In this document: positions 53,437-61,131 of the stretch, one piece after another
How positions within the stretch are numbered: position 1 is the first letter of the stretch
Layout of the letters: every line of letters begins with the position of its first letter
Assembly: GCF_000190435.1 (NCBI RefSeq)
Contig: NC_015152.1
Span: 62,001-126,000, forward strand
Direction of reading: 5' to 3'
Length of the DNA: 64,000 nucleotides
DNA from: Sphaerochaeta globosa str. Buddy
GTDB lineage: Bacteria; Spirochaetota; Spirochaetia; Sphaerochaetales; Sphaerochaetaceae
Position numbers and translations under genes: made by a program
The notes under the pieces: generated by a model
Database searches by the model: none
Seen by the model: only the letters and a program-made list of their open reading frames with translations
Told to the model about the DNA's origin: nothing

Positions 53437-54699
53437 TTAGTACGATGCGATAATATTCTTAACCGTTTGTTCCATATCGGCAAGTGCTGCCTTCGGATTC
53501 TGGTTCTTGGTTACCGCAAACTCGAGCTTGTCGCTCAGTGTCCCATAGATTTCCTCCCAAGCAGCAGTGCGCGGGGTCGGAAGGGCGAAGGCTGCAGCGG
53601 CAGCATAGTCTGCACGGTACGGCAGAGCCTTCATTTCGCTCTTGGCGGCAACGCTCTTGCGGGTGGGGATGTGGCCTGCTTTTGCCCACATCTCACCATG
53701 GGAGGTCATCCAATCGATGAATTTCATGGCAGCTTCAACGCGCTTGGGATCCTGGTTTTTCTGTACCGGGATTGCCAAGGTGTGTGAACCAGCCCATGCA
53801 GCTTCGCCGCCCATGATGGCCGGAAGCGGAGCAGCGCCGAAGTTCAGGCCTGCAGTCTGCTCAAGGGTACCGGTTGCCCAGACGCCGTTGAAGTAGAAAG
53901 CTGCATCCCCAAGCTTGAAGGTGTTCATGGCTGCATCGTAGTCGAGCTCACCGGGGTTGACCTTGTACTGGTGTACCAGATCCTGCAACCACTTCAGAGC
54001 TACCTCACCATAGGCATTGTTGAAGTTCGGTGCCTTGGCATCGGCGGTCAAGAGGCTTCCACCCTGCTGGGCGACCATGGACATGAACAGGCGGGCAAGG
54101 GTATAGGCCTTGTATACACCGGTGGTATTATCAATTGCCATACCCCATTTTCCCGTAACCTGCTTGATCTTCATCGACGCATCGATGAACTCCTGGGCAG
54201 TCTGGGGAACCTTGCTGATACCGGCCTTCGCCATCAGGTCCTTGTTGTAGTACATGACGATCGGATGGACGTCGAACGGAAGGCTGAAGAGCTTGCCATC
54301 GAAACGGCAGGCATCCAGAGGAGCCTTCTGGAAGTCGGCGAGCATCGCATCACTTGCATACGAGTCGAGAGCCAGCAATGATCCGCTGGGAACATAGTTG
54401 AGCAAGTTTCCCTGATGGACGACTACCACATCGGGGGCTGTTTTTGCTGCAAGGGCAGTGGTGAGCTTGGTGTAGTAATTGTCGAACTTCACCATGTCAT
54501 TCTTCATGACAATCTCACTCTGTGATGCATTGAATTCATCGACCATGGCGTCAAAGAATTCACCATCACCGCCGGTGAACAGCGACCAGAAGGTTATCTC
54601 GATCGGTCCTTCCTTCTTCTGCTCTGCTGCAGCCTGGGCGAACAGCACACTCGAAGCCAACAAAACTACGAGCGCTACCAAAACAAGTCTCTTTTTCAT
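53437..54699 (-). CDS. ABC sugar transporter binding protein
   Basis: A 420-residue extracellular solute-binding protein, family 1 (maltose-type size). It has a signal peptide ending near SSVLFAQA. Typical segments are ITFWSLFTGGDGEFFDAMV near the start and AAFYFNGVWATGTLEQ about two thirds along. It has a good AAGGAGG ribosome site, 42 bases after the lacI stop. The ligand is probably an oligosaccharide or sugar derivative. Confidence 0.93.
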   Translation of the reverse strand: MKKRLVLVALVVLLASSVLFAQAAAEQKKEGPIEITFWSLFTGGDGEFFDAMVDEFNASQSEIVMKNDMVKFDNYYTKLTTALAAKTAPDVVVVHQGNLLNYVPSGSLLALDSYASDAMLADFQKAPLDACRFDGKLFSLPFDVHPIVMYYNKDLMAKAGISKVPQTAQEFIDASMKIKQVTGKWGMAIDNTTGVYKAYTLARLFMSMVAQQGGSLLTADAKAPNFNNAYGEVALKWLQDLVHQYKVNPGELDYDAAMNTFKLGDAAFYFNGVWATGTLEQTAGLNFGAAPLPAIMGGEAAWAGSHTLAIPVQKNQDPKRVEAAMKFIDWMTSHGEMWAKAGHIPTRKSVAAKSEMKALPYRADYAAAAAFALPTPRTAAWEEIYGTLSDKLEFAVTKNQNPKAALADMEQTVKNIIASY

Positions 54700-54741
54700 G
54701 TGAACCTCCTTAATTGGAACACAATACAGTGCGAATATTTC

Positions 54742-55740
54742 CTACCGAGTTGTCTCCCGAAAGACCAATCTCGTGGGAAAATCCTTGGTTATATACTCCA
54801 GGTTGGAATCCTGGATGTGAGCAAGCAGGGTCTCCATGGCAACATAGCCAAGACGGTACTTTGGTACATCCACGGTACTGAGGCTGGGTTGCATGAATTG
54901 GCTCATGTACAGGTTGTCATAGCCGAACACCTCGATGTCGTTGGGGACCTTGAGGTTGTTCTCATACAGACTTTTGAGTACTCCCATGGCCAACATGTCG
55001 TTGAAGCAAGCCACTGCAGTGAACCCCAGCCCGCGATTGAGCGCCTGATTGGTCAGGTAGTACCCGTCCTCGATATGGCCGGAGGCTTCGACGATGTAGT
55101 CGGGGTCTACTTCCAAGGCATTGTTTGCATATGCTTCGGCTACTCCGGCAAGGCGGTCGATGGTGTTGCTCACCTTCTTCGGGCCGGCAATGTAGAGAAT
55201 TCTGCGATGGCCGTTGGCGATCAGGTGCTCGATCACCTTTCTCTGTCCGTCGCGGTCGCTGTGCAGGATGCTGTGGTTCACCAAACCTTCCAAACGACGG
55301 CCGGGGAATACAAAAGGAATCTTGAGGTTGCGATAAAGATCCAGATGCGAATTGCTATTATCAAAGACGGGCATGGAAATAATGCCGTCAACCTTGCGGC
55401 AGAGGAACATTTTGATCAGGTCGGCTTCTTTTTTCACCGATTCTTCGGTACTTGCCAACAGGATGTGATAGTCAGCCTTGGTTGCCGCTTCCTCGATGCC
55501 GCGTACCACTTCACTAAAAAATGGGTTGGCAGAGTCTGCACTGATGATACCTACCATTTTGGAATGGTTTGAGCGCATGCTTGCGGCTACCGAGTTGGGT
55601 ATATAGCCCAATTCCTGGGCTTTCTTTTGGATGAGTTCTTTTGTCTGCACAGAGATTTTGGGGTCTGCGCGCATGGCCCTTGAGACGGTATTGATGGAAA
55701 AGCCTGTCGCCTGTGCAATGTCTTTTAGGAGGATGCTCAT
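54742..55740 (-). CDS. LacI-family regulator
   Basis: A 332-residue regulator. The N-terminal HTH is ILLKDIAQATGFSINTVSRA, followed by a hinge (ELGYIPNSVAASMR) and a periplasmic-binding-protein-like sugar domain. It precedes the ABC sugar operon and likely controls it. There is no ribosome site: TTGATA, 16 bases, TAACCT stand six bases before the ATG. A LacI-type palindrome (GATTAACGTTAATC) lies at 55817-55830. Confidence 0.92.
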   Translation of the reverse strand: MSILLKDIAQATGFSINTVSRAMRADPKISVQTKELIQKKAQELGYIPNSVAASMRSNHSKMVGIISADSANPFFSEVVRGIEEAATKADYHILLASTEESVKKEADLIKMFLCRKVDGIISMPVFDNSNSHLDLYRNLKIPFVFPGRRLEGLVNHSILHSDRDGQRKVIEHLIANGHRRILYIAGPKKVSNTIDRLAGVAEAYANNALEVDPDYIVEASGHIEDGYYLTNQALNRGLGFTAVACFNDMLAMGVLKSLYENNLKVPNDIEVFGYDNLYMSQFMQPSLSTVDVPKYRLGYVAMETLLAHIQDSNLEYITKDFPTRLVFRETTR

Positions 55741-55746
55741 GGGTTA

Positions 55747-55774
55747 AGGTTAACACGCAACAGGGGGTTATCAA
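55747..55774 (-). promoter_or_regulatory. Candidate leaderless promoter of the lacI-type gene
   Basis: Minus strand: TTGATA (55774-55769), 16-base spacer, TAACCT (55752-55747), then TAACCC and the ATG at 55740. Confidence 0.5.
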
Positions 55775-55816
55775 GAAAAAGTACGCGAATAACCCCAAGA
55801 TAATCCCAAAAAAGAG

Positions 55817-55830
55817 GATTAACGTTAATC
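55817..55830. promoter_or_regulatory. LacI-type operator
   Basis: A perfect 14-base palindrome, GATTAACGTTAATC, with the central CG usual for LacI-family sites. It is 77 bases before the regulator's ATG and overlaps the last codons of the convergent-side esterase gene. Confidence 0.6.
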
Positions 55831-56903
55831 TAACCTATCTGTGCATCCACATAAAGCTTGCTCTGCTTCCTGATCATCTTCAGTTCTTTTTTCTGAGCTT
55901 TTGCAAGCTCTTTGCGACTGATCAGGGATACTTGCTCGACTGGTCTGCCGCCTATGAACTGGATGATTGCACATTCAGTCTCCTCGGTGCCGGTAGCCTT
56001 TGGGTAGTTGATGAAACCATGGACGGTCTTCTTCACCTCAAGGTATTTGACCGGGGTGTCGGCTGAGGCGAGGGCGTCGGCATAGAGCATCCCGTCGTCG
56101 TGCAGAGGATCGAATTCGGCTCCGATGATCAGTGTCTGGGGAAGCCTGCTGTGATCCTTGCCGAGAAGCGGAGAGAAGCTGGGACTGAGAATGTCCTTCG
56201 GCTCTCGTTGGTAGTTGTTGATGAAGAAGGCCATCTGCTTGTCAGTCAACGTCGGTGAATCCTTGTACTTCTCATAGCTGGTTGTCCGCATACGCCCGTC
56301 GGTGACAGGGTAAAGCAGGACTTGGCCTGCTATGGCAGGGCCTTTGCGGTCACGGGCAAGTCGACTCACCACGGCGGCAAGGTTTCCCCCGGCACTATCA
56401 CCCACCAAGTAAATGCGGTCAGGGTCGGTTTTCCAGTATCTGCAACCTGAGGCAGCCCACAGCAGGGTGTCATAGCAATCCTCAACGGCAGTGGGGAATT
56501 TGTATTTTGGAGCCAGACGGTAGTCGACCGAAAGCACTGCTGCTCCGGTGATATCGGCCAGGTGGGCACAGAGGAAGTTGTAGAGGTCCATGTTGCCCCA
56601 AACCCAGCCGCCTCCGTGGTAGAAGATGATCAAGGGGGTCAGGTCGCTTATACCCCGCGAGCCTTGTCGTTCAAAGAAATATCCGGTAACCATTCCCTCG
56701 GTGACAGGTATGATGAAGGTTTTGGTCGCAATGTTCCTCGCACTCTTGCCTAGAAGTTTGCGGATCAGGATATTATTGGGAATCGATATATCGTTCAGCT
56801 CTTCGATGCGTTTGGGAGTCAGCCCTTCAGGATCCGTAATAGCGATCTTGTTTATCAGGGCGACCAGCCGTTTCATCCTTGGAGATAAGTCATAGTCAGC
56901 CAT
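55830..56903 (-). CDS. Alpha/beta-hydrolase esterase (HSL family)
   Basis: A 357-residue hormone-sensitive-lipase-type esterase. The oxyanion-hole motif HGGGWVWGN (about residue 94) and nucleophile elbow VGDSAGGNLA (about residue 167) are clear. The catalytic Asp and His fit AEFDPLHDDG and KTVHGFINYP. There is no signal peptide. It likely hydrolyses short acyl or acetyl esters from sugars or small molecules. Upstream, TTGCGC, 17 bases, TACGAT end nine bases before the ATG, with no clear ribosome site. It reads toward the lacI gene. Confidence 0.9.
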   Translation of the reverse strand: MADYDLSPRMKRLVALINKIAITDPEGLTPKRIEELNDISIPNNILIRKLLGKSARNIATKTFIIPVTEGMVTGYFFERQGSRGISDLTPLIIFYHGGGWVWGNMDLYNFLCAHLADITGAAVLSVDYRLAPKYKFPTAVEDCYDTLLWAASGCRYWKTDPDRIYLVGDSAGGNLAAVVSRLARDRKGPAIAGQVLLYPVTDGRMRTTSYEKYKDSPTLTDKQMAFFINNYQREPKDILSPSFSPLLGKDHSRLPQTLIIGAEFDPLHDDGMLYADALASADTPVKYLEVKKTVHGFINYPKATGTEETECAIIQFIGGRPVEQVSLISRKELAKAQKKELKMIRKQSKLYVDAQIG

Positions 56904-57160
56904 AGTGGACTCATCGTAGTATATCCAGCTTCAGCGCGCAAGCCGCCTGCCAAGAACCTGTAATGATTTTTGCATACAATATGTATTCTTTATACGGGAG
57001 GATACAGACTCAATGTGAATATTTTCTTGAAATTCAAGAAGAAAGCGGTTGCAATTACACGCATTGTCGGCATGGCTGCAATCGAATCGGAAATGAATAT
57101 TACTTGCATAGATTAGGATAAGGAACGTACATAATTGCAGCACAGCCTAGGCCATATTTA

Positions 57161-57189
57161 TTGTGCAGTCGAAAAGGTGTTGCTATACT
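57161..57189 (+). promoter_or_regulatory. Candidate leaderless promoter of the DUF4954 gene
   Basis: TTGTGC (57161-57166), exactly 17 bases, TATACT (57184-57189), then six bases to the ATG at 57196. No ribosome site is present. Confidence 0.6.
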
Positions 57190-57195
57190 TATGCA

Positions 57196-59385
57196 ATGAA
57201 TGACAAAGTAATCACCCTCGACCAGGCACGGTTTGGCTACGATTTCATTACAGCTCCCTTTCTCCCTGAAGGAAAGGATGAGTATTATCTCAGAGACCAG
57301 CAGAATGAGAGAAGCAGCTCTTCATACCGACATTTACGAGAGAGCGAAATCAAAGATTTGGAAGACAACCTTAACTCTTCGCCTTGTTGGGAGGATGTGC
57401 TGGTTACCGATCCTTTCGACACTTCCCTGATTCGCAACAGTGAATTCTATGGCTTGATCCGCATTGGTAAAATGGATAAAAGCATAGTCAGTTTCCACGA
57501 TTTCAGTGTTCCTGTCGGTATTGCCAACAGCCGGATTGTCAGCTGTGACATCGGTGACCACTGCGCCATTCTGGACTGTGCCTACCTCAGTCATTACATT
57601 ATCGATCACCATGTCATTCTCTATCGCATCGGTGAGATGCAGACCACCAACCACGCCAAGTTCGGCAGCGGCATCCTTAAGGAAGGTGAGGATGAGGATG
57701 TACGCATCACCATCGATATTATGAATGAGGCGGGAGGAAGAACCATTCGTCCCTTCGATGGCATTCTTCCCTCTGATGCGTTTCTCTGGGGTACCTATCG
57801 TGATGACCAAGCGCTGATGCGCACCTTTGAAGAGCTTACCGAGAAGACGATGGACAAGCGGCGTGGTTACTACGGCTTTGTTGGACAACAGTCGGTCGTC
57901 AAGTCTTGCGATACCATCAAGGATGTCTGGATGGGCCCTGGTTCCTATATAAAGGGAGCGAACAAGCTGAAGAACCTGATGCTGCGGTCCACCCTTGCAG
58001 AATCGATACAGATCGGGGAGGGCGTGGAACTGGTCAACGGTATCATCGGTTCCGGGTCGCGCATTTTCTACGGTTGCAAGGCCATCCGATTCATCATGGG
58101 GGACAACTGCAATCTCAAGTATGGAGCGCGTTTGATCCACTCCTTCCTTGGGGACAACTCCACCGTTAGTTGTTGCGAGCTGCTAAGCAACCTTGTGTTC
58201 TCAGGTCATGAACAGCACCACAACAACTCATTTCTTATTGCCAGCTTGATCATGGGCCAGTCGAACATGGCTGCCGGAGCCAATATTGGGTCGAATCACA
58301 ATAGTAGGGGAAACGATGGGGAGATGGTTGCGGGCCGCGGTTTCTGGCCGGCACTTTCCAGTACACTCAAGTACGACTGCAAATTTGCCAGCTATGTTCT
58401 GATCACCAAGGGCAATTATCCGCATGAACTGAACATACCCCTGCCATTCAGCCTGCTCAGTGCCGATACCAAGGAGAGCCGACGCGTTGTAATGCCTGCG
58501 TATTGGTGGATGTACAACCTCTATGCTTTGGAGCGCAACAGCTACAAGTACCGCAAGCGGGACAAGCGTAAGGTCATTCGTCAGCACATCGAGACTGAGT
58601 ATTTGGCTCCCGATACGGTCAACGAGATATTCAAGGCGTGCGATCTGATCTGTCTTTGGGTTGCCCAGAACTACAACCGAGCTCATGCCTCCACGAAGGA
58701 GCAGAAAGATTTGACGCAAATGGGGAGGGAACTTTTGCTTTCCAAGCCATCCGAAGTAAGTTCCCTGCATGTATATGCCTGGGGTCTTGAGAACGGCAAT
58801 GAGCCGGTGGAAATTCTGAAAGTTGTGGAAGCGTATCAGGCATACCAGGAAATGTTGCTTTACTACGGAGTGAAGACGCTCTCCTCCTATTGTCTTGCCA
58901 CCAAACAGAGCATTGCTTGCTTCCAGGAGAAAGAGACCATCAAACGTGAAGATTGGCTGAACGTGGGGGGACAGCTTGTTCCTGAGTTCAGAGTGGAGAA
59001 GCTGAAGAGCGATTTGAAGAACAATGCCATTCTCAGCTGGAATGAAGTACACCAAATCTATGACGTCTGGTTTGCCAGTTATGAGCAAGACCGGGCCATC
59101 CATGCTTTGGCTACCCTCTACCAAGCCCTCGACACCAAGCAGATCAATGACGCTCAGTGGCAGGACTTGGTACAGAACGTTGCCAAAATACGGTTGAACA
59201 TTGAAAGCCAGGTATTCAAGACCAAGGAGAAGGATTTCAACAACCGTTTCCGTGAGAGTACCTACCGCAACCTTGCAGAACGCGATGCCGTACTGGGCAG
59301 CCTGGATGACAATCCATTCATCCAGGAGTCACGCCAGATTACCGAGCAGGTGCTTTCTCAGATACGTTCGGTCTCGTTCGCCTAA
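57196..59385 (+). CDS. DUF4954-type left-handed beta-helix protein
   Basis: A 729-residue cytoplasmic protein resembling the DUF4954 family of spirochaetes and Bacteroidetes. Residues about 85-330 contain loose hexapeptide-like repeats (for example VVSCDIGDHCAILDCAYLS-type strands, GDNCNLKYGARLIHSFLGDN), as in left-handed beta-helix acyl- or nucleotidyl-transferases. A conserved centre reads GANIGSNHNSRGNDGE. The C-terminal 350 residues are mainly helical. The ATG at 57196 is chosen because a strong -10 box ends six bases before it; a GTG at 57163 would place the promoter inside the gene. Function is unknown, possibly sugar-nucleotide or acyl transfer. Confidence 0.78.
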   Translation: MNDKVITLDQARFGYDFITAPFLPEGKDEYYLRDQQNERSSSSYRHLRESEIKDLEDNLNSSPCWEDVLVTDPFDTSLIRNSEFYGLIRIGKMDKSIVSFHDFSVPVGIANSRIVSCDIGDHCAILDCAYLSHYIIDHHVILYRIGEMQTTNHAKFGSGILKEGEDEDVRITIDIMNEAGGRTIRPFDGILPSDAFLWGTYRDDQALMRTFEELTEKTMDKRRGYYGFVGQQSVVKSCDTIKDVWMGPGSYIKGANKLKNLMLRSTLAESIQIGEGVELVNGIIGSGSRIFYGCKAIRFIMGDNCNLKYGARLIHSFLGDNSTVSCCELLSNLVFSGHEQHHNNSFLIASLIMGQSNMAAGANIGSNHNSRGNDGEMVAGRGFWPALSSTLKYDCKFASYVLITKGNYPHELNIPLPFSLLSADTKESRRVVMPAYWWMYNLYALERNSYKYRKRDKRKVIRQHIETEYLAPDTVNEIFKACDLICLWVAQNYNRAHASTKEQKDLTQMGRELLLSKPSEVSSLHVYAWGLENGNEPVEILKVVEAYQAYQEMLLYYGVKTLSSYCLATKQSIACFQEKETIKREDWLNVGGQLVPEFRVEKLKSDLKNNAILSWNEVHQIYDVWFASYEQDRAIHALATLYQALDTKQINDAQWQDLVQNVAKIRLNIESQVFKTKEKDFNNRFRESTYRNLAERDAVLGSLDDNPFIQESRQITEQVLSQIRSVSFA

Positions 59386-60319
59386 AGACGGTATATGCAT
59401 CATCACCGAGGCTGATCATCGTAAGAATCAACAGTACTACACAGGCTGCCTTGATGATGATTTGCCATCGGTCCATGCTAGCGGGAAATACGTTCAGAAA
59501 TGCAGGGTTGTAAATCTTCCAGCGGGTGCTGAGGAAGATGAAGTAACACAATCCCAACAGGTCAGCCAGAGCACTGAGAGCAAATAGTGAGGTTTTCCAG
59601 ATTCTCTTGGCGTACTTCATGACGGCAACGCTGAATGTCAGAATTGTTGTGACCATCCATCCAATGATATACGGCTTGAGAGCATCAGCAATAAACAGGG
59701 GAATGGGAGCTGCTTCCTTGCGATAGATTGCAATGAGCTCTGGACGGTTATACATCACTAGCAACAGCACGAAGAATATGGAGAGTCCGACCATGTCCCC
59801 GATGCTGTCGCCCTTCTTGATGAGACGTGTCGGGACGGCTTCAAGCGACCTCAGGGCCTTGATATCCCACTCCTCCAATGCTGTATTGACTTGGTAGTAG
59901 GACATAATGGCAAAGGTGATGGTAACCCAGAGGAACGAACTCGTGAGGGCGGAGAAAACCGAAGCCAGTACCTTGGAAATCATAAGGCCTATGCTCGTCG
60001 GTTCAGAAGCAAAGAACATTGAGACGAAGGTGATCATCATAGTAACCAGACCTACCACCAAGCTTACAATCTTGAGTACCATGAGGTATAAGTCAAACGT
60101 TTCGGGGCCGATGAGGTAGCGTTCCTTGCTCCGGTATTGGCGGGCAAGTGTTGCCGGCGATCCAAGGGCGAGCAGGGTTTCCTCGACTTTTTCTGTCGAT
60201 GTATCCCCACCAAGCATATCCTGGATGTTCGCCTCAAGCTCCAAAGCAACTTCAGTTCTGTCTTTTGGCGGCAGATTCCGTACTGTTTCCTCTACATATC
60301 GTGTAATGAGATCATGCAT
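59339..60319 (-). CDS. Multi-pass membrane protein with HAAS-like N-terminus, partner of PadR
   Basis: A 326-residue protein. The first 80 residues form a small helical domain (YVEETVRNLPPKDRTEVALE, then EETLLALGSPATLARQYR) like the HAAS/DUF1700 domains that sit beside PadR-type regulators. About six to seven hydrophobic segments follow. ATG at 60319 has GGGGAGGAAT upstream and overlaps the padR stop by eight bases. Its 3' end overlaps the convergent DUF4954 gene by 47 bases. Such pairs are linked to membrane stress or export; no specific function is shown. Confidence 0.72.
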   Translation of the reverse strand: MHDLITRYVEETVRNLPPKDRTEVALELEANIQDMLGGDTSTEKVEETLLALGSPATLARQYRSKERYLIGPETFDLYLMVLKIVSLVVGLVTMMITFVSMFFASEPTSIGLMISKVLASVFSALTSSFLWVTITFAIMSYYQVNTALEEWDIKALRSLEAVPTRLIKKGDSIGDMVGLSIFFVLLLVMYNRPELIAIYRKEAAPIPLFIADALKPYIIGWMVTTILTFSVAVMKYAKRIWKTSLFALSALADLLGLCYFIFLSTRWKIYNPAFLNVFPASMDRWQIIIKAACVVLLILTMISLGDDAYTVFRRTRPNVSEKAPAR

Positions 60320-60656
60320 ATGATTCCTCCCCGAGAAGTGCATTGATGTGTGTGTTTTGTTCTCTCCAGGCAGAGGCAAGTTCACCAAGTATGGTTCTCC
60401 CTTTGCTGCTTAGGGAGTAGAACTTTCTAGGCCGTGCTTCGGTGGTATCCCAACTGCTTTCCAACAGACCCTGGGTCTCCAGCCGTCGCAGCAACGGGTA
60501 CAGCGTATTGGCTTCGATGGCGATGTGTTTGTCGCATAGCACCTGCAGCAGAGAGTACCCATATTGCTTTTCTTCAAGCTGGCTGAGTACGCACAAGGTC
60601 AAGGTGCCTCGTTTCAGTTCAGTGATAAGGTTCGTTAGGATAGGCTCTTCTTTCAT
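60312..60656 (-). CDS. PadR-family regulator
   Basis: A 114-residue winged-helix regulator with PadR features: LITELKRGTLTLCVLSQLEE, then YGYSLLQVLCDKH and EANTLYPLLRRLETQGLLES. The start at 60656 is chosen because TTGACA, 18 bases, TATTGT end six bases before it and there is no ribosome site. It is translationally coupled to the membrane gene downstream. Autoregulation through the palindrome between its promoter boxes is likely. Confidence 0.9.
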   Translation of the reverse strand: MKEEPILTNLITELKRGTLTLCVLSQLEEKQYGYSLLQVLCDKHIAIEANTLYPLLRRLETQGLLESSWDTTEARPRKFYSLSSKGRTILGELASAWREQNTHINALLGEESYA

Positions 60657-60662
60657 GGCTCT

Positions 60663-60692
60663 ACAATAATGTATGACATACAGTATTGTCAA
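60663..60692 (-). promoter_or_regulatory. Leaderless promoter and operator of padR
   Basis: Minus strand: TTGACA (60692-60687), 18-base spacer, TATTGT (60668-60663), then AGAGCC and the ATG. A 13-base palindrome (TGTATG-A-CATACA, plus strand 60670-60682) fills the spacer, the classical position for repression. Confidence 0.65.
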
Positions 60693-60722
60693 GAACAAAC
60701 CATATGAGACAAAAAGAAAAAA

Positions 60723-60751
60723 TTGACGGTTTTCTTCTTCAGTGGTACCAT
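60723..60751 (+). promoter_or_regulatory. Promoter of the candidate small RNA
   Basis: TTGACG (60723-60728), 17-base spacer, TACCAT (60746-60751). It points toward a terminator only about 75 bases away. Confidence 0.55.
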
Positions 60752-60757
60752 GAGGCT

Positions 60758-60834
60758 GTGGTGGTGAAGAAGGGGAATAACCGAAGGAAATAACCCTGAG
60801 TAGCCAAAGAACCCTCCAGGGCGGAGGGTTTTAT
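60758..60834 (+). ncRNA. Candidate small RNA (about 75 nt)
   Basis: The stretch lies between a good promoter and a perfect terminator, with no open frame of useful length. A direct repeat (AATAACCGAAGG and AAATAACCCTGAG) and pairing of AGGG with CCCT suggest a small fold. The four-codon frame beginning inside the -10 box could not be translated from this start point. No known riboswitch class was recognised by eye. Confidence 0.42.
60811..60834 (+). terminator. Terminator of the candidate small RNA
   Basis: ACCCTCC, loop AGGGC, GGAGGGT, then TTTATT. Seven perfect pairs. Confidence 0.75.
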
Positions 60835-60993
60835 TATGCGTATGTGTTTCGCAGTTAGAGCTCTATAAAACACTATATAAAAATTTATATTACAAAGAAA
60901 TATAAGACAAAACAGAAAACATTTTTCTGTATTGTGTTTCCCTAATGCAAATTCTTTTTGTTTATGAGAAAATTGCTAATAGCGACAAATCTC

Positions 60994-61023
60994 TTTACAA
61001 AAAACTCGCATCGGCTCTATACT
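60994..61023 (+). promoter_or_regulatory. Promoter of the lipoprotein gene at 61132
   Basis: TTTACA (60994-60999), 18-base spacer, TATACT (61018-61023), giving a leader of about 100 bases with a small TCCACC/GGTGGA hairpin just before the GGAGG ribosome site. Confidence 0.55.
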
Positions 61024-61131
61024 TTGTGTGCTGAGACCCATACCTTACTCCTTCTTGTCCACCACATGCCGTATTCGTCTCCTGTATTGGATGATTTCCA
61101 CCATTAGGTGGACACAATATTGGAGGAATCT

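Noticed and set aside
60750-60767. Short frame M-R-L-W-W, suggestive of a tryptophan leader peptide
   Set aside because: Its ATG overlaps the -10 box, so it would not be in the transcript, and no tryptophan gene follows.
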